Below are positions 24,502 through 33,000 of a stretch of 35,460 nucleotides of DNA, piece by piece. This stretch comes from a virus. Made by a program: the position numbers and the translations under genes. The stretch lies in IMG/VR virus record IMGVR_UViG_3300007734_000622, positions 1 to 35,460 of that record; one strand, written 5' to 3'. How positions within the stretch are numbered: the first letter of the stretch is position 1; each line of letters begins with the position of its first letter. The notes under the pieces were generated by a model. The model was not told the DNA's origin. It worked only from the letters and a program-made list of their open reading frames with translations, and did not search any database.

Positions 24502-25432
24502 TAATGCTAATGAAATAGTTGATGAAATTCAAGGAATGGTAGATTCTTTTACCGATAAAATATTTCCTATTCAAAATGAAATTTATAACAAAGTTCAAAA
24601 AACTTTATTAAAATTAACTTTGGATTCAAATGGTAATATAAAAAGGAATATTTCTAATATAAATAGAATCAATGAAATTAAAGGGATTTTACAAACAATA
24701 GTTCGTAATCCAAATTATCAAAAAAATGTATCAAGCATTAAATCTTCATATAAGGATATAACTAAAATTCAAAAAGATTATTTTAAAAATAATTTTAATG
24801 AATTAAAGGAGCCAGAAATTTTAAATAGTATCATGGAACAATCATTTGAAAATACTATTTCTTCTCTTACCGATTCGGGATTAAATGTTAATGTAGTTAA
24901 TGAGGCGACTAAAATTGTTTCCAATGGTATTATTAGTGGTAGTTCTATTGTAGAAATGAATGATTTAATGCAATTATTTTTAAAAGGAAATACAGAAATT
25001 GATGGAAAATTAGTTTCCTATTCAAAACAAATAGTAAATGATACGCTTCATAGTGTTGCTCGGAATTATAATTCAATAATGGTTGATGAATTAGGATTAC
25101 AATGGTATCAATATGTTGGAGCATTAGTTAAAGGAAAAAAAAATAAAACAAATAATAAAAGGCATGGAGGTTCAAGACCCTGGTGTATTGCTCTTGTAGA
25201 TAAACAATGGATTCACGAATCTGAACTATCTAAAATTTGTAAAGGAAATATAGATGGAAATAAAGTTTCATTACAAGGATTAATGCCAGATACCAATAAA
25301 TCAAATATTGTTTCAAGATGTGGTGGATATAATTGTACGCATCAATTAACACCTGTTCCTGAAGAATTTGTGCCAAAAAATATTAGGAAAGAATTTGCAA
25401 ATAAAAATAATAATAATGATAGTGAGGAATAA
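24494..25432 (+). CDS. MuF-like minor head protein
   Basis: A 312-aa protein. The C-terminal third holds SRPWCIALVDKQWIHESEL, LQGLMPDTNKSNIVSRCGGY and NCTHQLTPVPEEF, the pattern of phage MuF-type head morphogenesis proteins, with Cys and His residues. The N-terminal two thirds are helical. It overlaps the portal gene by 8 nt. Such proteins help head assembly or are injected; the exact role is not shown here. Confidence 0.75.
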   Translation: MPNNANEIVDEIQGMVDSFTDKIFPIQNEIYNKVQKTLLKLTLDSNGNIKRNISNINRINEIKGILQTIVRNPNYQKNVSSIKSSYKDITKIQKDYFKNNFNELKEPEILNSIMEQSFENTISSLTDSGLNVNVVNEATKIVSNGIISGSSIVEMNDLMQLFLKGNTEIDGKLVSYSKQIVNDTLHSVARNYNSIMVDELGLQWYQYVGALVKGKKNKTNNKRHGGSRPWCIALVDKQWIHESELSKICKGNIDGNKVSLQGLMPDTNKSNIVSRCGGYNCTHQLTPVPEEFVPKNIRKEFANKNNNNDSEE

Positions 25433-25437
25433 TTTAA

Positions 25438-25445
25438 TATATTTG
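25438..25445 (+). promoter_or_regulatory. Internal promoter (-7 box TATATTTG) before the capsid block
   Basis: An exact TAnnTTTG box lies 15 nt before the start codon at 25461. A transcript starting shortly after it would have a 5' leader of only about ten bases and begin near AACCGACT. No clear -33 element is visible. Confidence 0.5.
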
Positions 25446-25460
25446 TAATATAAACCGACT

Positions 25461-25664
25461 ATGGAAAAAAGACAGGACAATATTGATACTATTAAAAAAG
25501 CATTATCAATAGCAGATAAAAAATTAAAAAGACAATTCTTAGGGAGTGATAATCCATCAAACACATTTGAAAAAAAAGAATTAAACTCCTATTTAAAAGG
25601 TCAATCCGTATTTACTTATAAAGGACAAAGATTTCAAGTAAGACAAAAATATTATTATTCTTAA
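25461..25664 (+). CDS. Hypothetical small basic protein
   Basis: A 67-aa protein starting MEKRQDNIDTIKKALSIADK, lysine- and glutamine-rich. It lies right after an internal promoter and before the scaffold and capsid genes. The start codon follows AACCGACT. No family is recognised. Confidence 0.5.
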   Translation: MEKRQDNIDTIKKALSIADKKLKRQFLGSDNPSNTFEKKELNSYLKGQSVFTYKGQRFQVRQKYYYS

Positions 25665-25676
25665 AAAACAAAAATT

Positions 25677-25991
25677 ATGGGAAATTTAATGAAAATTATT
25701 TTTAATACGGAAAGACAAAGTTTAATAGTTCCTTATTCCGAATCAAATAGGATTCAATATGAAAAAATATTAAATAATGAAATAAAAGAAATTATTATAA
25801 GCGATGAATTAGGAGAATTTTATGAAAAAAAAGTAGAAAATATAAGGTTTTTTGCTCCAAAACAACCAGTAATTACGGATGAACATTTGATTATTAGGAT
25901 GTTAGAAAAAAATAAAACCCCTAAACAAATAGCAAAAGCATTGGATATTGATATAAATATTGTTAATAAATTTATTAGTGTTCCTAATTAA
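25677..25991 (+). CDS. Hypothetical protein with C-terminal HTH-like region
   Basis: A 104-aa protein whose last 40 residues (LIIRMLEKNKTPKQIAKALD, then IDINIVNKFI) look like a helix-turn-helix of the response-regulator or transposase-linker type. Two starts are possible (MGNLMKII, four residues apart). It ends 17 nt before the hairpin terminator, so it closes a short operon with the gene before it. A regulatory role is possible, not proven. Confidence 0.5.
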   Translation: MGNLMKIIFNTERQSLIVPYSESNRIQYEKILNNEIKEIIISDELGEFYEKKVENIRFFAPKQPVITDEHLIIRMLEKNKTPKQIAKALDIDINIVNKFISVPN

Positions 25992-25996
25992 ATTAC

Positions 25997-26004
25997 TATA
26001 TTTG
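25997..26004 (+). promoter_or_regulatory. Promoter box TATATTTG directly upstream of the hairpin
   Basis: An exact Bacteroidota -7 box ending only 4 nt before the 13-bp hairpin. Transcription started here would begin at the hairpin itself and could yield a very short RNA or read through into the scaffold gene. Confidence 0.45.
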
Positions 26005-26008
26005 CACT

Positions 26009-26050
26009 AACCGACTAAGGAGGAGATAAAATTTCCTTAGTCGGTTTTTT
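26009..26050 (+). terminator. Strong rho-independent terminator with GGAGG in the loop
   Basis: AACCGACTAAGGA (26009-26021) pairs perfectly with TCCTTAGTCGGTT (26034-26046), 13 bp, around a 12-nt loop, followed by further T bases. It ends the preceding two-gene unit. Its start repeats AACCGACT found at two gene starts (8649 and 25453). AAGGAGG (26018-26024) is partly in the loop and could pair with CCCTCC (26056-26061), an alternative fold. Confidence 0.75.
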
Positions 26051-26096
26051 TGTTACCCTCCATAGTTGGTTAAAATTTAACTTTAAAATTAAAAAT

Positions 26097-26972
26097 ATGA
26101 ACGGAAAGGACTTCTTTCAAATGATTGGCGAAAAGTTCGGAATGAACTCGGAGCAAATTTCAACATTTATAAACAATAAATCCATAGAATCAATTTCTAT
26201 TGAGGATGATGTTGTTTCGGCTTTTAAAAGCATTCAGGTTTTTACCGAAGATTCGGCAAAAGCAAACTCCTCAATCAGAGCAGCAATTAGGGCAGAGGCA
26301 CTAAATGGAGTAGACGCAGATATTAAAAGACTTATGGATAAACATGAGTTTTCTGATGATATTAAAGCCGAAATTTCAAAACAGGATAAAACTTCTGCAA
26401 GAATTGAAAAATTTTATGAAAAACTTTCCGAATTAGAAAAAGCAAAAGTAGGAACAACTGGAAAAGAAAAATCCATTCTTGAAAAAGAAATTGAAAAACT
26501 ACATTTTGATTTAAAAAGCGAAAAGGATAGCCGTTTAAATGATGAAATTAAGTTTAAAAATGAACTTGAATCTAATCATACTAATTGGGAATTAAAAAAT
26601 TTATATAGCAGTTTAGATATTGCTATCCCTGATAATTTTGATGCCGATGTAATAAAAAATGGAGCAAAATATAAAATAGAATCTGAATTGGTAAAGAGGG
26701 GAGTATCGTTTAAAATGACTGAAAGTGGTCTTGCTCCGTTCACTAAAGATGGAACTCCATACTTTGAAAATAATGTTAAAATTTCTGCTAATGATTTATT
26801 AAGGAAAGTTGCTACCGAAAATAAGTTGCTAAAGGTTGCTAATACAAAACCTTTAACTCCTCAAAATAAAATGCAAACACAAACACCAATAAATAATAAT
26901 GCAGGATTGTTAATTAATAGTTCAATATTGGATAATAGTTTATCTGAGGGAATAGAGAGAGATTTTAAATAA
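26097..26972 (+). CDS. Capsid scaffold-type protein
   Basis: A 291-aa highly charged, helical protein with a coiled-coil region about 95-165 (lysine/glutamate heptads such as KLSELEKAKV, KSILEKEIEKLHFDLKSEKD). It lies immediately before the major capsid gene, the usual site of scaffold proteins. Composition and position agree; no protease domain is visible. Confidence 0.7.
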   Translation: MNGKDFFQMIGEKFGMNSEQISTFINNKSIESISIEDDVVSAFKSIQVFTEDSAKANSSIRAAIRAEALNGVDADIKRLMDKHEFSDDIKAEISKQDKTSARIEKFYEKLSELEKAKVGTTGKEKSILEKEIEKLHFDLKSEKDSRLNDEIKFKNELESNHTNWELKNLYSSLDIAIPDNFDADVIKNGAKYKIESELVKRGVSFKMTESGLAPFTKDGTPYFENNVKISANDLLRKVATENKLLKVANTKPLTPQNKMQTQTPINNNAGLLINSSILDNSLSEGIERDFK

Positions 26973-27005
26973 AAATTTAAAAATTAACCTCTAAATAAAA
27001 ACAAT

Positions 27006-28142
27006 ATGTCTACACCACAAATGACCTTAGGTCAAGGATGGCAACCCTATATATTAAAGGGTGTCCAAGCAATAGTAGGAACGGATGCGTGTCCTTACAT
27101 GAAAATAGATAATTACGGAACTGTAAATATGTTGCAGTCGCAAAACAAACCAAAGGATATTACTACCCTTAATCGTACCGATTCCCCAGGGCAAGTTAAT
27201 ACAGTTCAATTTAAGTATTTAAAAAGAGCAGTTGAGGCATCCGTTATGAATACAGATACTTGTACTCAAACAAATACTCAATTATGGTCGGAGGGAAGTA
27301 TTACAACTTCTATGTTTTCGGCATATGCACTTTATTTAACCGATGAAATCCTTACTCACTATGCAAATGAGGCAGTGTCAATGATTCAACTTGGTACTCC
27401 TGCTACTTCTATTACTTACGAATTTATACAACAATTATCCGCTGCTTGTAATGCAATTTATTCAAATATGAATAGGAATTTGTCTACTAAATTGTATGCA
27501 AATATTGGAGTAAATAGACTTACAGGGAATAATTCAAGTGTTGCGATTAATATTGAACAAAACACTACTAATTTACCATTAGGAAATGGAGTAACTAAAA
27601 TTTTAACTGATTATGTTGAAAACTTAGGATATGGAAAACCCTGGGTAGTTGGTTCTGGTTTAATGCACAATTATTTTAATCAACAAAGAGCAAAAGGAAT
27701 CGCACAAAATGGATTAATGACTGCAATTGAGGCAGGAGATATGAATTTTTATTACGATTCACAAGCATCAAGTTTATTAGGAGCAAATCAAATTATAGTT
27801 GGACAACCAGATTCAGTTCAAATGATAGAATCTTTTAAATTTAAAGGATTTAGAGCAGGGTATAAAGGAACTTCATATTTCTTTACTTTTATGTTACCAA
27901 TTATGGCAACTCCTAATCGTGTTGAATTTGTTGAGTTTGATGGTCAATTAAAATATTATGATTGTCCTGATAATTCTTTTACAGATTATACATACGGAAC
28001 TCCTATAAATGTAAATCGTGGTTGGAATTTAATTATTTCTAAATCTTATGATTTATTTACTATTCCTGCCGATTCTTATCAGTCAAGCGACCCTCTTTTT
28101 GGGAATAACGGATTACTTCGTTATACAATTGCAAACGTATAA
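27006..28142 (+). CDS. Major capsid protein
   Basis: A 378-aa protein after the scaffold, of typical HK97-fold length. It has few lysines, many aromatics and mixed alpha/beta composition, e.g. GNGVTKILTDYVENLGYGKP and ANQIIVGQPDSVQMIESFKF. The ATG at 27006 begins MSTPQMTLGQ. The fold cannot be confirmed by eye; position, length and composition make this the best candidate for the shell protein. Confidence 0.75.
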   Translation: MSTPQMTLGQGWQPYILKGVQAIVGTDACPYMKIDNYGTVNMLQSQNKPKDITTLNRTDSPGQVNTVQFKYLKRAVEASVMNTDTCTQTNTQLWSEGSITTSMFSAYALYLTDEILTHYANEAVSMIQLGTPATSITYEFIQQLSAACNAIYSNMNRNLSTKLYANIGVNRLTGNNSSVAINIEQNTTNLPLGNGVTKILTDYVENLGYGKPWVVGSGLMHNYFNQQRAKGIAQNGLMTAIEAGDMNFYYDSQASSLLGANQIIVGQPDSVQMIESFKFKGFRAGYKGTSYFFTFMLPIMATPNRVEFVEFDGQLKYYDCPDNSFTDYTYGTPINVNRGWNLIISKSYDLFTIPADSYQSSDPLFGNNGLLRYTIANV

Positions 28143-28169
28143 TTATAAACTTTTTAAAAATAAAAAAAA

Positions 28170-28706
28170 ATGAGTATATATACACCAGGTTGTGGAACAC
28201 CACCACCACCAATTTGTAATGATTGCCCGACTAAAGAACTTGGAGGACTTAGACATTTTTGGGTACAAAAAGCAACATATTCTTTTGTGGATATAACTGA
28301 CCCTACGGAATGGGCAACTGCTATTTGTAATCTTGATGTTTATGTTTTTCCATATTCAAATGGAACTGTTGTACCATCTCCAACTATGACCGATGGTTAT
28401 GGAAATGTTCCACAAACTCTTGATTCATATGATTACACAGCAGAACTTGCAGAACCACAATACGCAAATAATGTTCCTTTCGCAAATTTTATAAAGAACT
28501 CTAATCAATTTCTTTTTGGATATTGCACACAAACACAAGGACATTTATCAAGTGTTGCTGCTATGTATGCGCCACATCCAGAGGTAGCAAAGGATGTTAA
28601 ATCTAAAATTGATATGAAATATACAGTTAAATGGGTACAAGAAGATTTAATTGTTCCTTTTACTTACCCACAGGAAATCTTTATTGTGTGTCAAGATTGT
28701 GTTTAA
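28170..28706 (+). CDS. Structural protein with Cys/Pro-rich N-terminus
   Basis: A 178-aa protein starting MSIYTPGCGTPPPPICNDCP, with a four-proline run and three cysteines in the first 19 residues, then a beta-rich body ending in a CQDC pair. It follows the capsid gene and is closed by a terminator, which suggests high expression. A head decoration or tail-tube role is possible; I cannot decide. Confidence 0.5.
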   Translation: MSIYTPGCGTPPPPICNDCPTKELGGLRHFWVQKATYSFVDITDPTEWATAICNLDVYVFPYSNGTVVPSPTMTDGYGNVPQTLDSYDYTAELAEPQYANNVPFANFIKNSNQFLFGYCTQTQGHLSSVAAMYAPHPEVAKDVKSKIDMKYTVKWVQEDLIVPFTYPQEIFIVCQDCV

Positions 28707-28726
28707 TTAATTATTAATTTACCTTT

Positions 28727-28757
28727 AAAAAGGGGAGAGGTATTTCCTTTCCCTTTT
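28727..28757 (+). terminator. Rho-independent terminator after the capsid block
   Basis: AAAAAGGGGAGAGG (28727-28740), with one bulge, pairs with CCTTTCCCTTTTTT (28746-28759) around a 5-nt loop; the T run follows the stem. It would set the level of the genes downstream relative to the capsid transcript. Confidence 0.6.
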
Positions 28758-28777
28758 TTATTTTAAAAAATATTCAA

Positions 28778-29869
28778 ATGGAATGTATGAAAGATACTGT
28801 TGGAGCATTTCAAGGATGTAATGCGCCAATCCCATTATTTAATATGTGGCTATCACAATTGCCAGGAATTGAATTTTCAAACATAGACCAAATAGCAAAT
28901 GCCGACCAAGTAGATTGGCAAGGAGTTTGGAATGATGTTCAAAATACTGCTGTAGATACCTTTAGAGAAGATATAATTGAGGAGTTTGGTAAAAGATATT
29001 TGCTTAATCAAATAATGCAAACAGTTGATTTAGGTAAGGGAATAGACGAAACAAATACTACTTTACCAATAGCAAATACCTATAATGGAATTTTGGCAGA
29101 AACAATGGAACAATTTAATCAATGTACTTGTTCCAATCTTCAATTAATGTATATTCAATCGGTAAATTTCTTTTGGCAAGGAACTAATATTGCTCCAGAT
29201 TTTACTTTAGTGTTTAAAAATGCAGATACTTTAGAGGTGGAAAAACAAATTATTGTTTCAACTGCAACTCCAGGATGGAATAATATTTTAGTAGATACAA
29301 ATTTTAATGCTAAAAGATTATATGTTTATGCAAGTGGGAATTTTGACACTTATGTTGAGCAGGATATATCTCAATTTTTTTTAAATAATTTTGGTGGTTG
29401 GAATGGGGGATGGTCTGCATCAAATAATTATTTATGGTTTTCATATGGAAATTATGGTTGCCAATCAAGAATAAGAGGATTAGTATATAATGAATTAACA
29501 AATACTGCATCAACAGGAACTAATACTTTTGGATTATCAATTATTTTTTCAACTAAATGTTCTTGGGACACAGTTGTTTGTAACAATAAAAAACATTTTG
29601 CATCTGCTTGGCAACATCGTTTAGCCATAGAATTAATAAATTATAGGAGAAATACAAGTAGAATAAATAGATGGATGACAATTGATGCAAGACAGGCAGA
29701 TAAATTACAAAGATTATTTAATATAAAATTATTTGGAGGAACTGACCCAGACACTGGAACAAAATATCCTGGAAAATTACAAAGTTCCGTAACTTCATTA
29801 GTTCTTGACCCAAATGATGGATGTATTAAATGTAATGATTATTTAATTTGGAGAGAGGCAAGATTATAA
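28778..29869 (+). CDS. Neck or tail structural protein (363 aa)
   Basis: The first 100 residues include a short helical stretch (WQGVWNDVQNTAVDTFREDI), the middle is beta-rich with FGGWNGGW, and the end carries RLAIELINYRRNTSRINRWM and two cysteines (CIKC). It overlaps the next start in a TAATG. It probably connects head and tail, from position. No family is recognised. Confidence 0.5.
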   Translation: MECMKDTVGAFQGCNAPIPLFNMWLSQLPGIEFSNIDQIANADQVDWQGVWNDVQNTAVDTFREDIIEEFGKRYLLNQIMQTVDLGKGIDETNTTLPIANTYNGILAETMEQFNQCTCSNLQLMYIQSVNFFWQGTNIAPDFTLVFKNADTLEVEKQIIVSTATPGWNNILVDTNFNAKRLYVYASGNFDTYVEQDISQFFLNNFGGWNGGWSASNNYLWFSYGNYGCQSRIRGLVYNELTNTASTGTNTFGLSIIFSTKCSWDTVVCNNKKHFASAWQHRLAIELINYRRNTSRINRWMTIDARQADKLQRLFNIKLFGGTDPDTGTKYPGKLQSSVTSLVLDPNDGCIKCNDYLIWREARL

Positions 29870-30414
29870 TGGATGTATATAAATCAAATATGACTACTAT
29901 TGTAGCAAAAATAAAAGGTTTGTTTTCGGAAGAATCAAAGAATAAATTATTGCTTGAATGTGCAGTTGGTATTCGTGCATCTAATATGCGTAGGATTCAT
30001 AATGATGGATTAAATGTTTCTCTTAATAGTATTGGCAATTATTCAACAACTCCTATTTATATTAATCCAAAAAATTCTCCTCGTAAATTTACAGGTCAAG
30101 GAAAAAATGGAGAAATAAAATTTCAAAATGGAATTTCTCATAAAACTAAATACTTTGATAATGGGTATAAGGGATTTCGTAATTATATTGGTAGAACAAG
30201 TAACAAGGTTAATCTTCAATTAAGTGGAAATTTAAAGGCAAATTATCAAATACAAAAAACTACTAATGGATATAATATTGGATTTTTAAGTAATAAATAT
30301 ACTTTAATTTCAAAAGGATTAGAAGAACATTTTAATACAAAAATTTGGGGTGTTTCTCAAAGAGATAGGAAAATAGTAAACATAATTTTAAAAAAATTTA
30401 CGAAAAATGCCTAA
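29869..30414 (+). CDS. Tail completion / neck-type protein
   Basis: The start is taken at 29869 (MDVYKSN), 7 residues inside the longest frame, because it forms TAATG with the previous stop; the product is 181 aa. RASNMRRIHNDGLN (near the start), then SPRKFTGQGKNGEIKF, KTKYFDNGYKGFRNYIG and NLQLSGNLKANYQ form a pattern I associate with HK97-gp10-like or virion-morphogenesis proteins that join head and tail. It overlaps the next gene by 8 nt. Confidence 0.55.
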   Translation: MDVYKSNMTTIVAKIKGLFSEESKNKLLLECAVGIRASNMRRIHNDGLNVSLNSIGNYSTTPIYINPKNSPRKFTGQGKNGEIKFQNGISHKTKYFDNGYKGFRNYIGRTSNKVNLQLSGNLKANYQIQKTTNGYNIGFLSNKYTLISKGLEEHFNTKIWGVSQRDRKIVNIILKKFTKNA

Positions 30415-30985
30415 TATAAATTCAATATGTGATTTAATTAATTTGGAATTAAAAACATTAAGTTTTTCAACTCAAAGGTATCAAGGAGCATTATATAATG
30501 GAATTGCAGATATTATAAAAACAGGAGATAATGAACATTCAGAGTTTTATATTATTGATGATTATGGAGAGGCAAAATCACTTGCTTACAATGATATTTA
30601 CCCATTTCAAATTTATCATCAAAGGAAAGAATTTACTTATAAAGAGGCAGATGAAAATTATGGAAATGCAGGGCAAACAATGGAAGAAACAGCATATATG
30701 AAACTAATATTTATGGGAGGTAGAGGTAGAATGTTAGTTAGACCAGAAAATATTATGGCATCAATAGTTCTTAATTTCCCTAAAGAATTTTTTGATTCAG
30801 TAATAATACCATTACAATTAAGTTCTTGTGTTATAGAAATGGGAGAAATAAATTCTAATCCATTATCCGTTTGGGAAGAAGAATTTAAAGGAACTGATTT
30901 TTCTTTAGATACAGATTCTATTTTAATTTCGGTACATTATAAAATAATTTCCACTTATAATAAAAATTGTTTTTTCCTTTGTTAA
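30407..30985 (+). CDS. Hypothetical protein, probably tail connector
   Basis: A 192-aa soluble protein in the head-tail joining block, beginning MPNINSICDLINLELKTLSF. It ends in a Cys-rich tail (NKNCFFLC). It could be the tail terminator, since this gene position often holds it, but no motif confirms that. It ends 2 nt before the next preferred start. Confidence 0.45.
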   Translation: MPNINSICDLINLELKTLSFSTQRYQGALYNGIADIIKTGDNEHSEFYIIDDYGEAKSLAYNDIYPFQIYHQRKEFTYKEADENYGNAGQTMEETAYMKLIFMGGRGRMLVRPENIMASIVLNFPKEFFDSVIIPLQLSSCVIEMGEINSNPLSVWEEEFKGTDFSLDTDSILISVHYKIISTYNKNCFFLC

Positions 30986-30987
30986 TT

Positions 30988-31341
30988 ATGCCAATAGATA
31001 AAATTTGTTTTGAAATTCCAACATCATGTGATACTTGTTATGTATTACAAATAGGAAATTGTCCACAAGTAGACATTAATATTACAACAGAAAACTTAAT
31101 TCCAGGAAGTTTTATATATGTTTTTATAAGAGATAAAATTAATAATATTTTTCGTTCCTATGTTGAAGTAAAAAATGACCAATCTTTTGATATTGTTTTA
31201 GATGATTTTCCTATATCAATGTTTACTACTATCTTTGGAAGTGTTACTTTAATTATATCAGACGATGAATGGAATGTAAATAGTTTAAATATAGAAAAAA
31301 ATTTAATTCCGTACACTTGTATTAATATAACAGCAATATAA
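30988..31341 (+). CDS. Small beta-rich tail-related protein
   Basis: The start is set at 30988 (MPIDKICFEIP), 7 residues inside the longest frame, because it lies just after the previous gene rather than within it; product 117 aa. Beta-strand-rich, with CFEIPTSCDTCYVLQIGNCP near the start. It is the last gene before the lysis genes. Function unknown. Confidence 0.45.
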   Translation: MPIDKICFEIPTSCDTCYVLQIGNCPQVDINITTENLIPGSFIYVFIRDKINNIFRSYVEVKNDQSFDIVLDDFPISMFTTIFGSVTLIISDDEWNVNSLNIEKNLIPYTCINITAI

Positions 31342-31350
31342 AAATTAATT

Positions 31351-31530
31351 ATGAAAGATTCTTTACATAGCGTATCAGGAGTATTACTCGCACATGGAAC
31401 TGCATTGGCAATCAGTATTACAAACTTTGAAGATTGGCTAAAAATAACATCGTTGTTGTTAGCAATTGGATATACCATCTTCAAGTGGAGGAGTGATTTG
31501 AAGCAAGATAAAACTAAAAAAAAGAAATAA
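31351..31530 (+). CDS. Small holin-like membrane protein (59 aa)
   Basis: A short frame (ATG at 31351 to TAA at 31530) encodes MKDSLHSVSGVLLAHGTALA, then an internal hydrophobic stretch (WLKITSLLLAIGYTIFKW) and a basic C-terminal tail KQDKTKKKK. Two membrane segments and a lysine-rich tail just before an endolysin are the plan of a class II holin. The stop overlaps the lysozyme start (TAATG). It is below most gene-length limits, so it would be missed. Confidence 0.65.
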   Translation: MKDSLHSVSGVLLAHGTALAISITNFEDWLKITSLLLAIGYTIFKWRSDLKQDKTKKKK

Positions 31531-32120
31531 TGTTCGGAATAGATGTAAGCGTATGGCAAGGGATTATAAACTTTGACAAGGTAATACTTGACAAGAAAAA
31601 TCCTGAGTTCATATTCATCAAGGCAACGCAAGGAACTAAACTTGTAGATTCAAAACTTACAAGGAACGCAACAGAATCTAAGCGTGTAGGATTGAAGATA
31701 GGTTATTACCACTTTGTAAACCTAAACACTAAGGATGTCGTTAAATCTGCAACTGAACAAGCATTACACTTCCTTAAAGCCATTCACAACTTACCAATGA
31801 ATGATTTGCCATTAGCAATTGACGTTGAGAAAGAAGAAATAGACTTGAATCCAACGGAGTTCGCATTGTTCCTAACAACATTCATTGACATACTCAAGTC
31901 GGCAGGTAGAACGTATTGCATCTATTCTGGGTACTACTTCCTAAACGCAAACTTACCTGTCAATCACTCGTTTGGTAGCGTTCCATTGTGGCACGCCCAA
32001 TACACAGATGCAACAACTCCACGCATAGCAAAGGGATGGCAAGCAGCATTCTGTTGGCAGTATTCAAGTAAAGGAAGTATTGATGGTATTAGAGGCAACG
32101 TAGACTTAAATAGAATGTAA
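31530..32120 (+). CDS. GH25 lysozyme (endolysin)
   Basis: Cleaves peptidoglycan at the end of infection. Recognised by GIDVSVWQGIINF at 3-15 (Asp5), FIKATQG at 29-35, YYHF at 59-62 and AIDVEKEE at 96-103 with the D98/E100 pair typical of GH25 catalysis. A further conserved HAQY and WQYSSKG lie towards the C-terminus. There is no signal peptide or cell-wall-binding domain, so it depends on a holin. This and the neighbouring region are visibly less AT-rich than the tail genes. Confidence 0.92.
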   Translation: MFGIDVSVWQGIINFDKVILDKKNPEFIFIKATQGTKLVDSKLTRNATESKRVGLKIGYYHFVNLNTKDVVKSATEQALHFLKAIHNLPMNDLPLAIDVEKEEIDLNPTEFALFLTTFIDILKSAGRTYCIYSGYYFLNANLPVNHSFGSVPLWHAQYTDATTPRIAKGWQAAFCWQYSSKGSIDGIRGNVDLNRM

Positions 32121-32121
32121 T

Positions 32122-32610
32122 ATGCCGATAGGAAGTTTTTTAGCAAATATATTCAACAAGGGAGGTGGTGGCATCATTGATGCTATTGGCAACGTAGCCG
32201 ACAAATTTATTACAACACCATCCGAAAAACAAGAGTTTAATCTCAAAGTTCAAATGGAAGTGAACAAGCATATTGAGTTAATGGAGGAACACGCTAACAA
32301 ATCAATTGAGTTATATTTAAAGGATGTTGCCGATGCAAGAGCAATGCAGATGGCTGCTTTAAATCAATCGGATAATTTTAGTAAAAGATTCCTATATTTT
32401 TTCGCACTTGGTATTGTAGTCATGGCATTCTCGTTTGACTTTATATTATGTTTTCATCAAATCCCAACAAAAAATGAAACGATTATTAATGTAATTGTAG
32501 GCACAATTAACGGAACTGCATTGGTTTCCGTTGTATCTTTTTTCTTTGGTTCATCCAAAAGTTCGCAAGATAAATCTAAATTTATTGAGGAACTAAATAA
32601 AAATTCTTAA
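32122..32610 (+). CDS. Second holin-like membrane protein (3TM-holin-like)
   Basis: A 162-aa protein with an amphipathic N-terminus (GSFLANIFNKGGGGIIDAIG), a charged middle ending DARAMQMAALNQSDNFSKRF, then hydrophobic segments about 90-111 and 121-143. This order, with the Ala-rich 'DAR.MQ.AAL.Q.D.FSKRF' before the membrane part, resembles the 3TM phage holin family. Its stop overlaps the opposing gene's stop (TTAA), so two operons meet here with no terminator. Confidence 0.65.
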   Translation: MPIGSFLANIFNKGGGGIIDAIGNVADKFITTPSEKQEFNLKVQMEVNKHIELMEEHANKSIELYLKDVADARAMQMAALNQSDNFSKRFLYFFALGIVVMAFSFDFILCFHQIPTKNETIINVIVGTINGTALVSVVSFFFGSSKSSQDKSKFIEELNKNS

Positions 32611-32792
32611 CTATTTAATAGTTCTTTAGGATTTATGGATAATAAATCTGAAATTTCAAATAAAACTTTTAAACTTGGTTGTTTTTTATTTTGGACATAA
32701 CTATTTACTATGGGATAACTTTTGGATATTTTATTTGATAACCAAACTTGTGTAATTCCTTTTTCTTGTAAAACTTCTTTAATTCTATTCAT
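32607..32792 (-). CDS. XRE-family (Cro/C1-type) small regulator
   Basis: A 61-aa protein, MNRIKEVLQEKGITQVWLSN, then KISKSYPIVNSYVQNKKQPS and KVLFEISDLLSINPKELLNS. It is essentially one helix-turn-helix of the lambda-repressor type (ITQVWLSNKISKSYPIVNSYVQNKKQPS). It ends a run of four small minus-strand genes. A regulator of lysis-lysogeny or of the block itself is possible. The holin gene's stop overlaps its stop. Confidence 0.8.
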   Translation of the reverse strand: MNRIKEVLQEKGITQVWLSNKISKSYPIVNSYVQNKKQPSLKVLFEISDLLSINPKELLNS

Positions 32793-33000
32793 CTGTATTA
32801 TTTTTATGTTTATTTAAAAAGTTCCTAACTAATCTTATTTCATCAAAAATCATTGACCTTATATTATCTCTCCTACGCATTTTAAAATTATTTTTAAAAA
32901 ACTTTTTAATTGTTTCATCCATTGATTTATCACATTCTCCATATTTTACTAATTCGTCATAATATTTTTTTAATATTTCTATTTGTTCTAAGGAGTTCAT
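32785..33000 (-). CDS. Small hypothetical protein
   Basis: A 71-aa helical, charged protein (MNSLEQIEILKKYYDELVKY...). It overlaps both neighbours (8 nt and ATGA), so it is part of a translationally coupled set. No motif is recognised. Confidence 0.55.
   Translation of the reverse strand: MNSLEQIEILKKYYDELVKYGECDKSMDETIKKFFKNNFKMRRRDNIRSMIFDEIRLVRNFLNKHKNNTDE

Noticed and set aside
31158-31631. 157-aa minus-strand frame across the small holin-like gene
   Set aside because: Overlaps three better plus-strand genes, and its composition is that of a reverse-strand shadow.
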